The notes: generated by a model not told the origin, from the sequence alone. A DNA stretch of 64,000 bases from Alopecurus myosuroides (GCA_028641055.1 CM054058.1:495007166-495071165); one strand, 5' to 3'. Counted from the first letter of the stretch, positions 23,401-35,634 are shown. Numbers and translations are program-made.

Positions 23401-23654
23401 AAGAAAGGCTGACCCGGAGGACGGAATCCCCGGGTCACGTGCTCTACGAAGCAGATTACCTCGTTATCAGCAGGTGTGGGCTGGGTCTCGTTGCCCGGCA
23501 CCCTCCAGTGAATGTCCTTCTGAGAAGGAAGGATCCCTAATTCGGCTAGCTCGTCCAGTTTGGCTTTTGTAGCTGTGGAACGCCCCCAGTTGGCGGAAAT
23601 GGTTTGGGTGGTCCTCGCTTGAGTCGGCTGTTTTCCTTGTCGTTTGGGAGCCAT
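20455..23654 (-). CDS. Intact six-exon antisense gene, Transposase_28-like protein (919 aa)
   Basis: Lies antisense to gag-pol, between pol and the 3' LTR. Exons on the minus strand: 23654-22725, 22643-22559, 22473-22029, 21932-21524, 21380-21179 and 21143-20455. All introns are GT-AG and every junction phase agrees, giving 920 codons with stop and no interruption. Residues about 60-215 (EVICFVEHVTRGFRPP, FFREVLSHYGLRV, GPNSMLNI) match the N-terminal domain of the other antisense genes in this window, and I assign that domain to the Transposase_28 / putative gypsy-type family. Then come an acidic linker with AKRKTRG (about 363-369), a Pro/Ser-rich region, a charged coiled coil (about 624-690) and a C-terminal domain with SCRVGVTRGLALAKAYLPK. 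The end is Ala/Pro-rich with GKGKAKMNAE. Function unknown. A structural or regulatory role in the element's life cycle is possible; catalysis cannot be shown. Confidence 0.75.
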
Positions 23655-24440
23655 GGGATCAACCTGCGAAAACGTAAGAAAAAGAGGCTCAGGAAATACG
23701 ACTCGGAAGTGTTGGATTATCCGAGTATAAGGTATCAAGAAAGTATAGAGCTAAGAATTATCCGGGTGTCACGCTATGAGGTGGAGATTACAAGGTATCC
23801 GGGTGTTAAATACAATCATGAAAATTATTGGTCACTTACGTATGGAAAAGCATTTGGGGAAGATGGGTGGTTGCCCATGTGTCTACTGCAAGCAAGATAG
23901 CTGGAAAAGGAAGGTTTTCCGGGTGTTAACGCAATGAGCGGAAAATAAAGGAGAAGTGGATCTAGATGGGAAAGTTTGCGAGCGGTTTTTCAAGAGATTT
24001 GGTGATTAGTGAGGGTAGGAGGATGAGTTGTAACTATCTAGCAGACGGTTAAAGGAGTTGGCGAGCATCGGATCAATCTAATTTGATGAAATCGGAAAAA
24101 TGATTCACGGGTTGATCTAGATCCGATCTTGAATGAATTGAAAAATTATGGGGCTAAATTAAACGGCTGCGAGAGGCTTACTGGAGAGGTTGGAGTCTAG
24201 CGCGGCAGCGGCAAGCGGTGTGGCTCGGATGCCCCTCCGCGATTCTTGGCGAGAGGAGCAAAGGCGTGACGGCGATACTTGACGGAGGCGCGGGATGGCT
24301 CGAGAGCGGGCGCGGCCGGCGGCGGTCTTGCTACGATGACAAGTGCGAGTTTCTTGCGGTGGTACCGCGAGGGTGAAAGGAGCAAGGAAGGAAAATGGAA
24401 ACTGAGGCGCAGTGATGAGTTTAGGGTTATCCCCTAAGTG
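23655..24440 (-). other. 5' untranslated region and leader intron of the antisense gene
   Basis: Downstream of the TATA box, a GC-rich leader (about 24415-24182) contains no ATG on the minus strand. It ends at a donor CTCTCCA/GTAAGC. An intron of 518 bp (24181-23664) ends at TTTTCGCAG, and nine bases later comes the start codon at 23654. The first ATG of the predicted spliced RNA is therefore the long-frame start. Confidence 0.55.
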
Positions 24441-24459
24441 CTATTTATAAAGTAGGGGT
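24441..24459 (-). promoter_or_regulatory. TATA box of the inner antisense gene
   Basis: On the minus strand the sequence reads CCCCTACTTTATAAATAGC. It is about 790 bp upstream of the ATG (with a leader intron between) and, before the 24753 insertion, lay about 370 bp from the 3' LTR. The outer and right-hand elements have the same TATAAATA word at a similar place. The remaining 24460-24752 shows no gene. Confidence 0.65.
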
Positions 24460-24752
24460 GAGCCTATCTCAACGGCCAGAAGCCGGAAATCGTGGGGTGA
24501 CGGTTATGCACGTGGATTCTGCAAGATATGCGCCAAGTATTGGGCAAAGCATCTGGACAAGGGAAAGAAGGAGATCCATTCCGTGATGTCAGGATCGGTT
24601 GTCGAGTATGGAATTTTGGCATTTTTATTAGGGTTTGAACCTGGAAAATTAAACCAAAGGGTTTGGGGAAAGCCCGGGTTACAGTATGGCCACCATGGAG
24701 TTTGGCCTAGCCACTTGTTAAAGCATCTTAACCCGGCCACCACGTGCCTATG

Positions 24753-27284
24753 TGAACGGACAACGACGTCGCCTAGAGGGGGGGTGAATAGGCGATTAAA
24801 ACTTTTCCGGTTAAGGCTTGCTAAATGCGGAAATAAACTAGGTGTTTAAATTAACAAGCATACAACCTAAATATTCTATTGAAAACTAGATGCACCAACA
24901 ACTTATGCTAAGCAAGACAAGTAACAAGGTGATAGCAAGATATATAACTTCAAGCTCGAAGGCTATCACAATGTAAATTGCATAAGTACAAAGCTCGGGT
25001 ATAGAAATAACCGAGGCACACGGAGACGAAGATGTATTCCCGAGTTCCTCCCACAAAGGGGAGTACGTCTCGTTGGAGGGGTGTGAGCTCGCCACGAAGG
25101 CCTACTCAACGCCACAAAGGCCTCACCCTATTCTCCGATGAACCCCGCCACAAAGGCCTAGTTCACCTTCCACTATTGGCAACCTTCAAACCCGAGGCAC
25201 GCATCCACAACTCAATTGGAGGCTCTCGGTGTCACCACAATCTCGGGGCACACATCCACAACTCAATTGGAGGCTCCCAAGAACACCACAAGTCGTCTAG
25301 GGTCCAAGACCCAAGAGTAACAAGCTCACAATCTTTCACTTCCACGAATCCTCGTGGAGAGACCAAACCGATGCAACCGATGCAAATGGCAAGAGCACAA
25401 GTGCTCGAATCCTCCACTCTCAAATTCCAACAAAGCAACAAATGCTTATGGGGGAATAAGAGAGGAAGAACAATGGAGAAGCACCAAGAACTCCAAGATC
25501 AAGATCTACTAGGTTTCCCTCACTAAGAAGGAGAATGGATTGGTGGAAATGTAGATCTAGATCTCCTCTAGCTTCTCCCTCAAAGATATGCAAGAATCAT
25601 TGGAGGGATTGAGAGAGGAGCAAGCTTTCCAAAGTCAACAATGGTGGAGAGAAAGAGGAAAAACGGGTTGGGAAAGGCTTAGGGGCTTTGGGGAAGAAAA
25701 CCCCTTAAATAGGGGCTCAAAACTAGCCGTTTTATGCCCAAAACGCGTCCAGGCCGGAATGGTCCGGAATATTCCGGACCCCCGGAATATTCCGGATGCA
25801 AACAGAGCGTTTTCCCATTATGGCCGGAATGGCCCCGGAATATTCCGGATGCAAAAACTGAGACTGACAACCGATACGAGAAATGCTATAACTTTTGCAT
25901 ACGGACTCCGTTTTCGATGTTCTTGGGCTCGTTGAAATCGCAATGACGAGCACTACAAGAATATGCAGAGAAACATCATTGTCCATGAATGGAATATAAA
26001 ACCAAATGGGTAAAGGTTTAGACCTCTCAAAAAGGAACACTCGGTAAAACCTCCAACACGAAAACACACATAACTTTTGCGAATGAACAACGAATAAGGT
26101 GAATCCAAATGGGTTGGAAAGGTAATAACAAATAATATCCAAACAAAAAGTAATGGAGAAGTTACCACACATGGAAGGTGTGGAAACATTCTCAAAGCTG
26201 AACCGGATAATTTCACCACCGAAATCGCAACAAGTTTTTCTTACCAAAACCGTTTTCGATAAACCTTGGCTTGCCATGAAGATCACGACAAGTACTAGAA
26301 CCCAAAGGAAACAAAAGCCAAATAAGAACCAAGAAAGATGATATGCAAGTATGCAAAGGTTTGAGCTCTCCACAACAATTCGATCACGTTATTCACTTGA
26401 GAGCCCCTCTTGATAGTACGACTATCTATCCTATAACCCGGTCTCCCGAAGACACGAGACCGGTAAAATAGAAAACCTATCAAGATTATACCTTTGCCTT
26501 GAGCATTCCACTTGAGCTAGATGATGATGATCTTGAGTCTCTCAAGTTGGATCTTCTTTCTTGATTGCGCTTGCTAGCACAAACTCCGCTTGATGAAGAC
26601 TTGCAAGTTGCTCCCCCATACACCATTATGGGAGAGACTAGCTCCCCCATACACCCTTATGGGAGAGACCCTTCGGCAAATCTTCACAAGGCAACAATCT
26701 CCAAAAGGATGGAAAGCATCAAGCATAGGATATCTTCTAGATGCTTCACTTGAGCTTCCACGTCAAGCTAGATGACGAACACCGCTTGACGACGACATAG
26801 ACCACGGGCTATATGAAATCTTCCTTTTGGTTCATGCCCATGGAAAGATACCTACCCACAAATAGAGATGCGAAACACACATATAATGGGTTAGTTCACA
26901 AAGCTATATTGACAAATGCTTACCATACCATGAGATACACAATCCCACTTGGTACAACTTGTAGCTTTGAGTGTTGATCGCTTGCTTGATCAACCTTGTA
27001 TCTTTGCTTCTCACTTCTAAAGATGATGTATTGAAGATGATAATGAAAGATCACCTAATACTTTTCTTCAAGACACACTAGCAATAAGCTCAACTCAAAC
27101 CATGACCATTCTTCATATAAATCCATGAATAACAATGGCCATCAAGGAAGCTAATAGAGTTCAACACATGAACTCCATTATTTCCTATGGACAATATCTA
27201 CAAAGGATAACTCAATGCAAACATTAGTCCATAAGGATTGTCATTAATTACCAAAACCACATATGGGGGAACCATGCGCTTTCA
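24753..27284 (-). repeat. 3' LTR of gag-only element copy 1 (left)
   Basis: TGAACGGACAACGACGTCGCC at the left end and ATGCGCTTTCA at the right end on the plus strand. Carries the same TATA-like word (25702-25714) and CCGGAATATTCCGG palindromes (about 25766-25852) as the right LTR. Reading frames inside it are shared with the other LTR only by duplication. Confidence 0.88.
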
Positions 27285-27316
27285 ATCTCCCCCATTTTGG
27301 TAATTGATGACAATCC
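27235..27316 (-). other. Polypurine tract within an LTR-spanning hairpin, copy 1
   Basis: The minus-strand tract AAAATGGGGGAGAT (27298-27285) abuts the LTR. The arms GGATTGTCATTAATTACCAAAA (27235-27256, split here only by its T/C mismatch) and its partner ending at 27316 can pair over 22 bp. An inner TGGGGGA/TCCCCCA stem of 7 bp includes the tract itself and leaves a 17-base loop. Confidence 0.7.
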
Positions 27317-30300
27317 CTTTTTACGAGGGTTTATATGATGAATAAAGCAAACATGCTAAACAAGAGCAAGGATGCAATAGCATGGAAAGGCAAATGCTTA
27401 AGAACGAAACTAAAGCATAAACCAAATTCCCTTAAACCCTCTAAACTTCTCCCCCATTGGCATCCATTGCCGAAATGGGCAAAAAGATTAGAAGGCCAAT
27501 ATAGTAAGAGCTCCCCCATAGAGTATGCATTCCTCATGATATGAGTGAACTCAAGTGCATATATCCAACTATAAATATATGGAGGGAGATCAAACTATAT
27601 TGAGGATCCAAAGGTTTACAAGCAAAGTAAAATTGAAGGATACTTTCGCAAAGAAGCAACCAACCACAAGGATCCGAAAATCCGATTGACCAACATCAAT
27701 ATTTTGATAGGATCAACCAAGTGTTCTAGAAAATCAAGAGGGAACTCCCCAAGGTACATGCACAATGTTAGATTTGAATTACTATATAGTGTGCATAACA
27801 TGGAATCATCACTCCCTTCTAGATAATTTTGAACACAAACAAGTGCAAGCGAATATATTGGAAAAGAAGCAAAGCAACTTGCACACAAACAAAAGTTGAG
27901 CAAAAGGATCAAGAAGTGACAAATGAAGACTTACTCAACCGAAATAGATGCGTGTGACAAGGAAAAACATTTTTAGGAGACCAATAGAATGATAAATCAT
28001 CAACATAGTCTTTCAATATAAGAAGCACCTAGTGCATATCATGTCTTTCCCATACACACAAACCATCAAATGATAAAACACATAGGTCCGCAAGCTTATT
28101 AAGATGCAAAAGGAATACCAAAAGAAAAACGAAGCTTGTGCCTTTTAGGAACCACCAAGGAATATAAAGCAATAAAACGTGGTCACTAAAGAAATAGAAT
28201 ATCAATAAAAGATGTAACTATTATCGTGTGTATAAGTTTCTAAGTAGACACCAATCACAAAGATATATATCCACAAAGAAACATGCACACACAAAATAGG
28301 TACAAAAGTGACGAACATGATATCCAAGAGAGGTTCATAAATATACCAATAAGATTTTTGCTTGAAAGCAAAGCACTAAGCTTAGTTTTATCTTAAGGGA
28401 ATATAGATGAACACGCAAAACTCATCAAAGCATCACAAATATCACATGGGAAAAGTGATAGTTGGAATGCTTCGAGAAAGGTAACGCATCTCACAAAAGA
28501 TTCAAATGGTTTTTGAGAATTCATCAATATTGCATATGAGAGACTTCAAGTAGAAGTTGCTAGATTAATATACTTGGGATTGGTGAATCATGAAAATGAT
28601 TATAAATGTCCCCTTAGTATGTAATCATCTCGGCTTACTCATAGTTGCAATTAAGATTTTTTTGATAAGACATTTGCAAGAACCAAATGAAATGCAACAA
28701 AGGGAAATCATGCCAAGATGCAACCTACACAAGGTTGAAACCTAGAAATGTATGCATGAGTTAGATACTTGTTACCGAGACGACATTGGTGATGAAGAGG
28801 ATGCGAGTTTGATAATCATCGAAGCTTGACTCCTATAATACCATGGTGAGAACACCTTCCTTATGAATGGAGCAAGCAACCAATGTATCTCCATTGTACC
28901 TAAAAACAAAATTCAAGTACAAAAATGGTACCCAAACTTATTGGGTCCAAAGTAGTTAGAACAACTACAATACATAGGACAAACTCCACATAAATATGTG
29001 CATATTGATATGAATTTGAATTTCATGCACATCTTAGCCATTTAGGATTTGATGGAGTTTATCCTATATATTGGATCAACGAAAGTAAGCATGCCAAAAG
29101 ATATATATAGTAAATATGCATGCACAAAACTTTCAAGAACCAAAACAAGATACAAGTTGGACAAAGAACTAATTAAACCAAGAAGCCATTCACAAGAGTG
29201 AAAAGAAAGAGAATTGTCCAAAATATATCAAGACCCAAATCAACACATGATTGAGGAAACCAACATAGAGAGGATACCAAAAAAAACATAAAAGAGTGAA
29301 CAAACCCTCTACACTTTTCATGATAGCACACAAAGTACCAAGACGAAAAGTGTTTGTCTTCCAAAGAGACAAGTCATTGGGATAACAAACAAATTTAAAG
29401 ACAACAAGTGTTCAAACGCATATAGGATAGTTCTTCCAATAATAGTGCATTATTTATGATCTTGCTTTTGAATACAAAATGCACACAATGGAATCATTAC
29501 TCTCCATATATATTATTCAAACACTAGTCATGTTTAAATAAAACCAATTAGATGCAATACCAATTTAAAGAATGGTGATCTACTCAAGAAGGATAGCTTC
29601 CCCAAGAATAGTGCAACCCAAAGAAGTATGACTTTGAACACAAGTGCACAAGTATGGGATCATTGCTTTTCCTAACTCAAGAAAGCATAAAACAAATTTT
29701 GAGTAGAGCAAGGAAGACACAAAGGAGTTTGAACCAAACAAAATCCTTGGCAAGAAAACAAGGCAATATTAGAGCAATGGCCAAAGTAAATATGATCAAT
29801 AAACTTACCACAAATTATTATAACTTGTCAAAGACAAGAGATGTATGGAGATATTTCTCGGCGGTAGATTTGTTCACAATCATATTCACAAAACATAAGC
29901 ATGTGGTAAAAAATAGGAATAAAAAAACATGCTTAGATAGAGATTCTTGAAGGCTTCAAATAAAACTCGAAAAAGCAAGGCAACAAGAAACTCTCTTACA
30001 AACAAGATACCAAAGAAGAGAGACACAATATATTTTAAGAAAATATGGAACTTGTTTGAGAAACATGCCACTTAGGAACAAGATAACTAGAATATCAACT
30101 CTAGGTGGCAATACCTCACATGTTCACATTTTCTAGGCTTGTAATATGCACATAGCTTATTACTCCCCCCATAATGTGATAATCCATTTTTTTAACAAGA
30201 GGCAAAGAAAATAAATTCAACTAGAGAAAGTTAATGGACATTTAGAAATGAATTTCTCATGAGAATGACATACCACATAGAGAATAGATAATATTGATAT

Positions 30301-30738
30301 ATCAACACTAAGTGGTATTCCTCATGTACGCACATTTTAGGATAGTAAAGTGCAAAGCATATTACTCCCCCAAAATGGGATAGTCCATTAATCTCCCAAA
30401 GAGCCAACTAAGATAAGCAATGAAAGCAATGAAGGCTCAACACAAAGAACACAAGTACACGGAGTGCAAACCAACAAACATAACTAGATTACTTAAGATA
30501 GGTAAGTAGGAAGCACAACACATACAAACACATGCTAGAAACAAAACTAACATATGCAAGGGAGCAAGCAACTTTCAATGTATATAGAATTAAATACAAG
30601 TTACCGCTTGGAGGAACAATGGGCAAGATATATATATATAATCCAAGTGACTTGGCTTGAGGAAATATAGTTGATGAAGATCCCTTAATTCTTCATAAAA
30701 TAGCCAAGTCTCCAATGCCCTCCAACTCCACCTATTGA
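27317..30738. other. Non-coding internal region of gag-only element copy 1
   Basis: 3.4 kb, AT-rich, stops in all frames, no pol motif. Two diverged blocks of about 110 bp (around 30080-30195 and 30285-30395) each carry CTCCCCCATAATG- or CTCCCCCAAAATG-like words, which on the element's own strand are purine tracts resembling its PPT. The same region of copy 2 (52750-53070) keeps both blocks. This may be packaging or priming sequence (inference). Confidence 0.5.
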
Positions 30739-33048
30739 TCAAGTTTGAGCTTGTTGGTCCCCAACCAAGTTGGGTCCTAAGAGGTTAGTCACAATAGGTT
30801 TGGCAACCCAAATGGTTCTTTTCTTGACACCACTTGGAGCACCAACATACTTGGCAAACACATTGCCCACATTATCCTTCCGAATGGAATAAGCATTATC
30901 AACAAGGATAGGGTTGGATAATGTACCATTAGTGCATGAAGAAGCAAAGTGTCCCTTCTTGCGACAAAGGTAGCAACATCGACTCTTTTCTTTCTTCTCA
31001 ATAGGCTTCTCAACAAGAGGAGCATTGGCTTGAGTCTTCTTAGGAGGTGGCCGTTGTTCAACTCGTGGTTGAGCATGAGATTGAACAAGAGGCCTCTTCC
31101 CTAGTTGCTTCTCACTAAGAGGCTTCTTCTTCAAAGGGCAAGATCTAACATGGTGCCCTTCAATCTTGCACTTGAAGCAAATAATCTTGGCCTAATCTTT
31201 GACTTGTTCTTGGCCCTTCTTCTTGTCAATAATGGACTTGTTCTTGAGATTGGAGTTGAATCCAAGTCCACTCTTGTCATTGGGAAGTCTTCGCACTCTC
31301 AACATCTTGTCAAGTGTGGAACTCCCTTCATGACACTTTTCCAAGTCTTTCTTCAAAGAAGTGACTTGGGCCTTGAGCTCTTTAATTTCCTCTACATGGT
31401 TAGAATCAACACAAGAGCTAGAGGAAGTAGATGCTTCATTGTTAGAGCAACAAGGCAAGGAAAGCAATTCATCACAAGATGTAGAAACATTATGGGAGGA
31501 TGAATTACTAATACGAGCACAAGTCAATATAGCATTATTAGAAGATATTGTGCTAGTAACCACATGAGGCTCACAAGATGTTACCTTTGTAGTGATAGCC
31601 TCAAGAGCTAATTTTAGCTTGGTATGAGATTCTAGAAGATCCTCATGAGAGCTAGATAGCTTTTCATGACTTTCTTCCAATTTCCCATACTTGCCAGTCA
31701 TTAGCTCAAGTTGAGCCCTTAGCTCAACATTCTCCTTCAAAATAGATGCTTCACAAGATGTGGAGTTAGTAGCACAAGCATCAATTGAAATAGAAGAAGA
31801 TAACTTGGCAAGCTCATTATTTAACCTAGAGTTTTCTTCAATTAGATTAGCATTGCCAACAACAAATTCAACCTTTTCATTTTTAAGCACTTTATATTTA
31901 GCATGGGTATGGTCACGTGCTTTAGTGAGATAGGCTATTTGTTCATTATAGAGCTCCTCAATAGATTCAAGTTTCTCCTCAAGAGTAACTCGGAGCTCAT
32001 ACTCTTCCTCAAGAGACATAGTGAGGGATGCCTTTTCATTGGCATCACTTCTTTCAATCTCACCTTTCTTTTCAATGATTTTAGCGCTATAAATAGCAAA
32101 AGCCAATATTTCACTAAAAGGAGTGATAGCTTTACTACCTTTAGGGAGATCAAGAAGAACCAACTCACCCTTCTCCATTAAAGAGTCTTCGTCCTCATAC
32201 TCTCCATAAAATATATCCTCATCCTCATCATCACAAGATGTAGTGGGTTCCAAAGGTGGTGATACCTTTGAATCCCTAGCCATAAGGCACATATGAGAAA
32301 TGGATGGCGATGATGAAGATATACTAGAAGAGCCATTAAGGTCCATGTCTTGTTCCACAAAAAAGTGGGATTCCTCTACATTGTTAGCCACACAAGTACT
32401 AGAGGAAATGGAAGCATTATTTTCATGAAAACAAGACATAGGAAGCATATCATCATGAGATTTAGTTAAACAACTATTACATGATATGCAAGGACTATCA
32501 ACACTAGCATGTATGGAATTTTGAGTGCTAGAAGATATTAAGTCCAAAGATAGATCATTGCAATGGGATAGAGATGAAGTATAGTCAATAGCAAATTTAC
32601 TATTCACAATGCAATTTCTATCACCACTCACCATATCATTACCTTGTGACAAATCACATGTTGGTGGAGTGGAGAAAGATGTGAACTCATCACGGCCGGA
32701 AGTGGATGGAGAACGATCATCCTCAATAATATTGGACACATCATATATATCTTGAAGTTTTGTCCATAGCTCATGAGCGTTCCGAAAAGGCTTGATTGAT
32801 TCAATGACTACATCGCTCAAAAAGCACAAGAGACCATTAGATACAAGAGTATCGAGATAAGAGTTTTCCTTATCCTCTAAAGATAAATCTTGAGAATCCT
32901 TTGGAGGAGGAAAATCCATATCTACAATTCTCTTAACATACTTTGGACCCATGTCCGTAAGAAATTTAAGAATGCGAATTTTCCAAACATCAAAGTTTCT
33001 ACCATAGAATATAAAAGCGGGATCATGTTCTATTTCTCTAAACGACAT
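30739..33048 (-). pseudogene. Long gag with two CCHC knuckles, one nonsense codon (copy 1)
   Basis: ATG at 33048, about 40 bp after the primer site. The single frame of about 769 codons is interrupted once, at TAG 31194-31192. The N-terminus (FIFYGRNFDVWKIRILKFL, ELWTKLQDIYDV) resembles Ty1/copia-type gag (UBN2/DUF4219). A long Ser/Asp/Glu-rich middle and coiled coil (KLEESHEKLSSSHEDLLESH) follow. After the stop come two zinc knuckles, CFKCKIEGHHVRSCP and CYLCRKKGHFASSC, and a conserved tail (GVKKRTIWVAKPIVTNLLGP). No frameshift is seen. Copy 2 keeps a sense codon at this place but has a stop elsewhere. Confidence 0.8.
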
Positions 33049-33087
33049 CGTACTCTCTAGGATGTAAAGCCTAAAAAAGAGAGACGA

Positions 33088-33100
33088 GGCTCTGATACCA
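33088..33100 (-). other. tRNA-iMet primer-binding site, copy 1
   Basis: Minus strand TGGTATCAGAGCC, two bases from the LTR edge. It is complementary to the 3' end of initiator tRNA-Met and fixes the element's orientation as minus. Confidence 0.9.
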
Positions 33101-33102
33101 AT

Positions 33103-35634
33103 TGAACGGACAACGACGTCGCCTAGAGGGGGGGTGAATAGGCGATTAAAACTTTTCCGGTTAAGGCTTGCTAAATGCGGAAATAAACTAGGTGTTTAAA
33201 TTAACAAGCATACAACCTAAATATTCTATTGAAAACTAGATGCACCAACAACTTATGCTAAGCAAGACAAGTAACAAGGTGATAGCAAGATATATAACTT
33301 CAAGCTCGAAGGCTATCACAATGTAAATTGCATAAGTACAAAGCTCGGGTATAGAAATAACCGAGGCACACGGAGACGAAGATGTATTCCCGAGTTCCTC
33401 CCACAAAGGGGAGTACGTCTCGTTGGAGGGGTGTGAGCTCGCCACGAAGGCCTACTCAACGCCACAAAGGCCTCACCCTATTCTCCGATGAACCCCGCCA
33501 CAAAGGCCTAGTTCACCTTCCACTATTGGCAACCTTCAAACCCGAGGCACGCATCCACAACTCAATTGGAGGCTCTCGGTGTCACCACAATCTCGGGGCC
33601 ACATCCACAACTCAATTGGAGGCTCCCAAGAACACCACAAGTCGTCCTAGGGTCCAAGACCCAAGAGTAACAAGCTCACAATCTTTCACTTCCACGAATC
33701 CTCGTGGAGAGACCAAACCGATGCAACCGATGCAAAATGGCAAGAGCACAAGTGCTCGAATCCTCCACTCTCAAATTCCAACAAAGCAACAAATGCTTAT
33801 GGGGGAATAAGAGAGAAGAACAATGGAGAAGCACCAAGAACTCCAAGATCAAGATCTACTAGGTTTCCCTCACTAAGAAGGAGAATGGATTGGTGGAAAT
33901 GTAGATCTAGATCTCCTCTAGCTTCTCCCTCAAAGATATGCAAGAATCATTGGAGGGATTGAGAGAGGAGCAAGCTTTCCAAAGTCAACAATGGTGGAGA
34001 GAAAGAGGAAAAACGGGTTGGGAAAGGCTTAGGGGCTTTGGGGAAGAAAACCCCTTAAATAGGGGCTCAAAACTAGCCGTTTTATGCCCAAAACGCGTCC
34101 AGGCCGGAATGGTCCGGAATATTCCGGACCCCCCGGAATATTCCGGATGCAAACAGAGCGTTTTCCCATTATGGCCGGAATGGCCCCGGAATATTCCGGA
34201 TGCAAAAACTGAGACTGACAACCGATACGAGAAATGCTATAACTTTTGCATACGGACTCCGTTTTCGATGTTCTTGGGCTCGTTGAAATCGCAATGACGA
34301 GCACTACAAGAATATGCAGAGAAACATCATTGTCCATGAATGGAATATAAAACCAAATGGGTAAAGGTTAGACCTCTCAAAAAGGAACACTCGGTAAAAC
34401 CTCCAACACGAAAACACACATAACTTTTGCGAATGAACAACGAATAAGGTGAATCCAAATGGGTTGGAAAGGTAATAACAAATAATATCCAAACAAAAAG
34501 TAATGGAGAAGTTACCACACATGGAAGGTGTGGAAACATTCTCAAAGCTGAACCGGATAATTTCACCACCGAAATCGCAACAAGTTTTTCTTACCAAAAC
34601 CGTTTTCGATAAACCTTGGCTTGCCATGAAGATCACGACAAGTACTAGAACCCAAAGGAAACAAAAGCCAAATAAGAACCAAGAAAGATGATATGCAAGT
34701 ATGCAAAGGTTTGAGCTCTCCACAACAATTCGATCACGTTATTCACTTGAGAGCCCCTCTTGATAGTACGACTATCTATCCTATAACCCGGTCTCCCGAA
34801 GACACGAGACCGGTAAAATAGAAAACCTATCAAGATTATACCTTTGCCTTGAGCATTCCACTTGAGCTAGATGATGATGATCTTGACTCTCTCAAGTTGG
34901 ATCTTCTTTCTTGATTGCGCTTGCTAGCACAAACTCCGCTTGATGAAGACTTGCAAGTTGCTCCCCCATACACCATTATGGGAGAGACTAGCTCCCCCAT
35001 ACACCCTTATGGGAGAGACCCTTCGGCAAATCTTCACAAGGCAACAATCTCCAAAAGGATGGAAAGCATCAAGCATAGGATATCTTCTAGATGCTTCACT
35101 TGAGCTTCCACGTCAAGCTAGATGACGAACACCGCTTGACGACGACATAGACCACGGGCTATATGAAATCTTCCTTTTGGTTCATGCCCATGGAAAGATA
35201 CCTACCCACAAATAGAGATGCGAAACACACATATAATGGGTTAGTTCACAAAGCTATATTGACAAATGCTTACCATACCATGAGATACACAATCCCACTT
35301 GGTACAACTTGTAGCTTTGAGTGTTGATCGCTTGCTTGATCAACCTTGTATCTTTGCTTCTCACTTCTAAAGATGATGTCTTGAAGATGATAATGAAAGA
35401 TCACCTAATACTTTTCTTCAAGACACACTAGCAATAAGCTCAACTCAAACCATGACCATTCTTCATATAAATCCATGAATAACAATGGCCATCAAGGAAG
35501 CTAATAGAGTTCAACACATGAACTCCATTATTTCCTATGGACAATATCTACAAAGGATAACTCAATGCAAACATTAGTCCATAAGGATTGTCATTAATTA
35601 CCAAAACCACATATGGGGGAACCATGCGCTTTCA
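33103..35634 (-). repeat. 5' LTR of gag-only element copy 1 (right)
   Basis: 2532 bp, the promoter-bearing LTR for minus-strand transcription toward gag. Boundaries are set by the primer site on one side and the CTATG duplication on the other. Confidence 0.88.
34052..34199 (-). promoter_or_regulatory. LTR promoter with TATA-like box and three 14 bp palindromes
   Basis: On the minus strand CCCCTATTTAAGGG (34064-34052) is a TATA-like box. The perfect palindrome CCGGAATATTCCGG occurs three times upstream (34114-34127, 34134-34147, 34186-34199), at about -50 to -135, with half sites between. Each contains GAATATTC, which fits the paired nGAAnnTTCn unit of heat-shock elements, but three contiguous units are not present. 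Regulatory function is inferred. Confidence 0.5.

Larger units (their letters stand above)
24753..35634 (-). mobile_element. Gag-only LTR retrotransposon (TR-GAG type), copy 1
   Basis: 10,882 bp flanked by the exact duplication CTATG (24748-24752, 35635-35639). Identical-length LTRs of 2532 bp lie at 24753-27284 and 33103-35634. In minus orientation it has a tRNA-iMet primer site next to the right LTR, a gag frame of about 770 codons and 3.4 kb of AT-rich DNA without coding, then a polypurine tract at the left LTR. No protease, RT, RNase H or integrase motif is visible. This fits TR-GAG elements: gag present, pol absent, mobilised in trans. The LTRs differ at about eight places by eye, mostly single-base indels, so it is young but probably older per base than its host element's LTR pair suggests. 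Confidence 0.85.

Noticed and set aside
25032..25526. 164-codon frame repeated at 33382-33810 as a conserved gene
   Set aside because: Both lie in the two LTRs of one element; similarity is due to LTR duplication, and small indels break one copy.
33088..33100. tRNA gene fragment
   Set aside because: Only the 13-base primer complement is present, next to an LTR; it is a primer-binding site, not a tRNA gene.
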